NCBI GenBank assembly: GCA_019347785.1
Contig: JAHWKQ010000151.1
Span: 1-5,392, forward strand
From: Actinomycetota bacterium
GTDB lineage: Bacteria > Actinomycetota > Nitriliruptoria > Euzebyales > Egibacteraceae
Length of the DNA: 5,392 nt
Reading direction: 5' to 3'
Shown: positions 5,227-5,392 of the stretch, in pieces
Numbering within the stretch: position 1 is the stretch's first letter
How the letters are laid out: every line of letters starts with the position of its first letter
Translations under genes and position numbers: made by a program
The notes under the pieces: generated by a model
Told to the model about the DNA's origin: nothing
The model's input: the letters and a program-made list of their open reading frames with translations, nothing else
The model's database searches: none

Positions 5227-5392
5227 ATGGAGGACACTCACCCCGTGGCGAGCGCAGCGCAGGTGCGGATGCTGGTCGGCCGGGGGCCGGCGCTGAACGC
5301 GCTGGCCTCCGCCGCCGGCGCCGCTGCCGTGGGCCGTGGCCGGCTGGTGCTGGTCACCGGCGAGCCGGGCATCGGCAAGACCGCGGTGCTCG
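5227..5392 (+). CDS. N-terminus of a Walker-A ATPase, probably a large LuxR-type (LAL) regulator; cut by the window edge
   Basis: The frame opens 14 bases after the methyltransferase stop and is still open at the window end (55 codons visible). It reads LVGRGPALNALASAAGAA (16-33), then GRLVLVTGEPGIGKTAVL. The P-loop GEPGIGKT lies at residues 45-52. A 'VGR..aL..L' start followed by a GEPGIGKT loop is characteristic of large ATP-binding regulators of the LuxR family and related AAA/STAND regulators. The C-terminal DNA-binding domain expected about 850 residues later is outside the window, so the class is inferred. The start is uncertain. ATG 5227 has no ribosome binding site, whereas GTG 5245 has GGAGG at 5229-5233, eleven bases upstream; ATG 5269 is another option. 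Position and orientation suggest an operon with, and possible control of, the methyltransferase unit. Confidence 0.78.
   Translation, partial: MEDTHPVASAAQVRMLVGRGPALNALASAAGAAAVGRGRLVLVTGEPGIGKTAVL

Overview
The window is very GC-rich. Genuine reading frames have almost only G or C at the third codon position, GTG and TTG starts occur, and ribosome binding sites are AGGAGG-like. Together with an actinobacterial-style RhlE-like DEAD-box helicase, a GerW/YtfJ-family protein and the start of a probable large ATP-binding LuxR-type regulator, this points to a high-GC actinobacterium. Pseudonocardiales- or Geodermatophilales-like is only an impression. No rRNA, tRNA, CRISPR array, insertion sequence or phage gene is visible.

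Left part (1-2135): the first 59 bases may hold the N-terminus of a leftward gene running off the edge. A rightward 33-codon ORF with a strong Shine-Dalgarno follows (179-280). Its 3' end overlaps, tail to tail, the 3' end of a leftward DEAD-box RNA helicase (216-1460). The helicase is preceded by an unusual leader with two perfect palindromes and a five-codon mini-ORF whose stop overlaps a TTG start. Upstream of that lies a small leftward GerW/YtfJ-family gene (1683-2042) with two polyglycine runs.

Middle (2136-3572): a complete leftward amidase-signature hydrolase with an intact Ser-Ser-Lys triad. It has no GatB or GatC partner in view, so it is probably a stand-alone catabolic or detoxifying amidase.

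Right part (3573-5392): a 117-bp divergent control region carries overlapping inverted repeats built from three TGGCG/CGCCA half-sites. It drives, or could drive, the amidase leftward and a rightward unit. That unit is an NTF2/SnoaL-like small protein, then a class I SAM methyltransferase with an N-terminal winged-helix domain (ATGA overlap, hence probably translationally coupled), then after 14 bp the N-terminus of a Walker-A ATPase that looks like a large ATP-binding LuxR-type regulator and is cut by the window edge. The cyclase/isomerase-type fold, methyltransferase and pathway-type regulator together suggest a small-molecule tailoring module, with the divergent amidase as a possible partner. 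The substrate cannot be read from the sequence. This module and the helicase leader are the two most interesting parts of the window.
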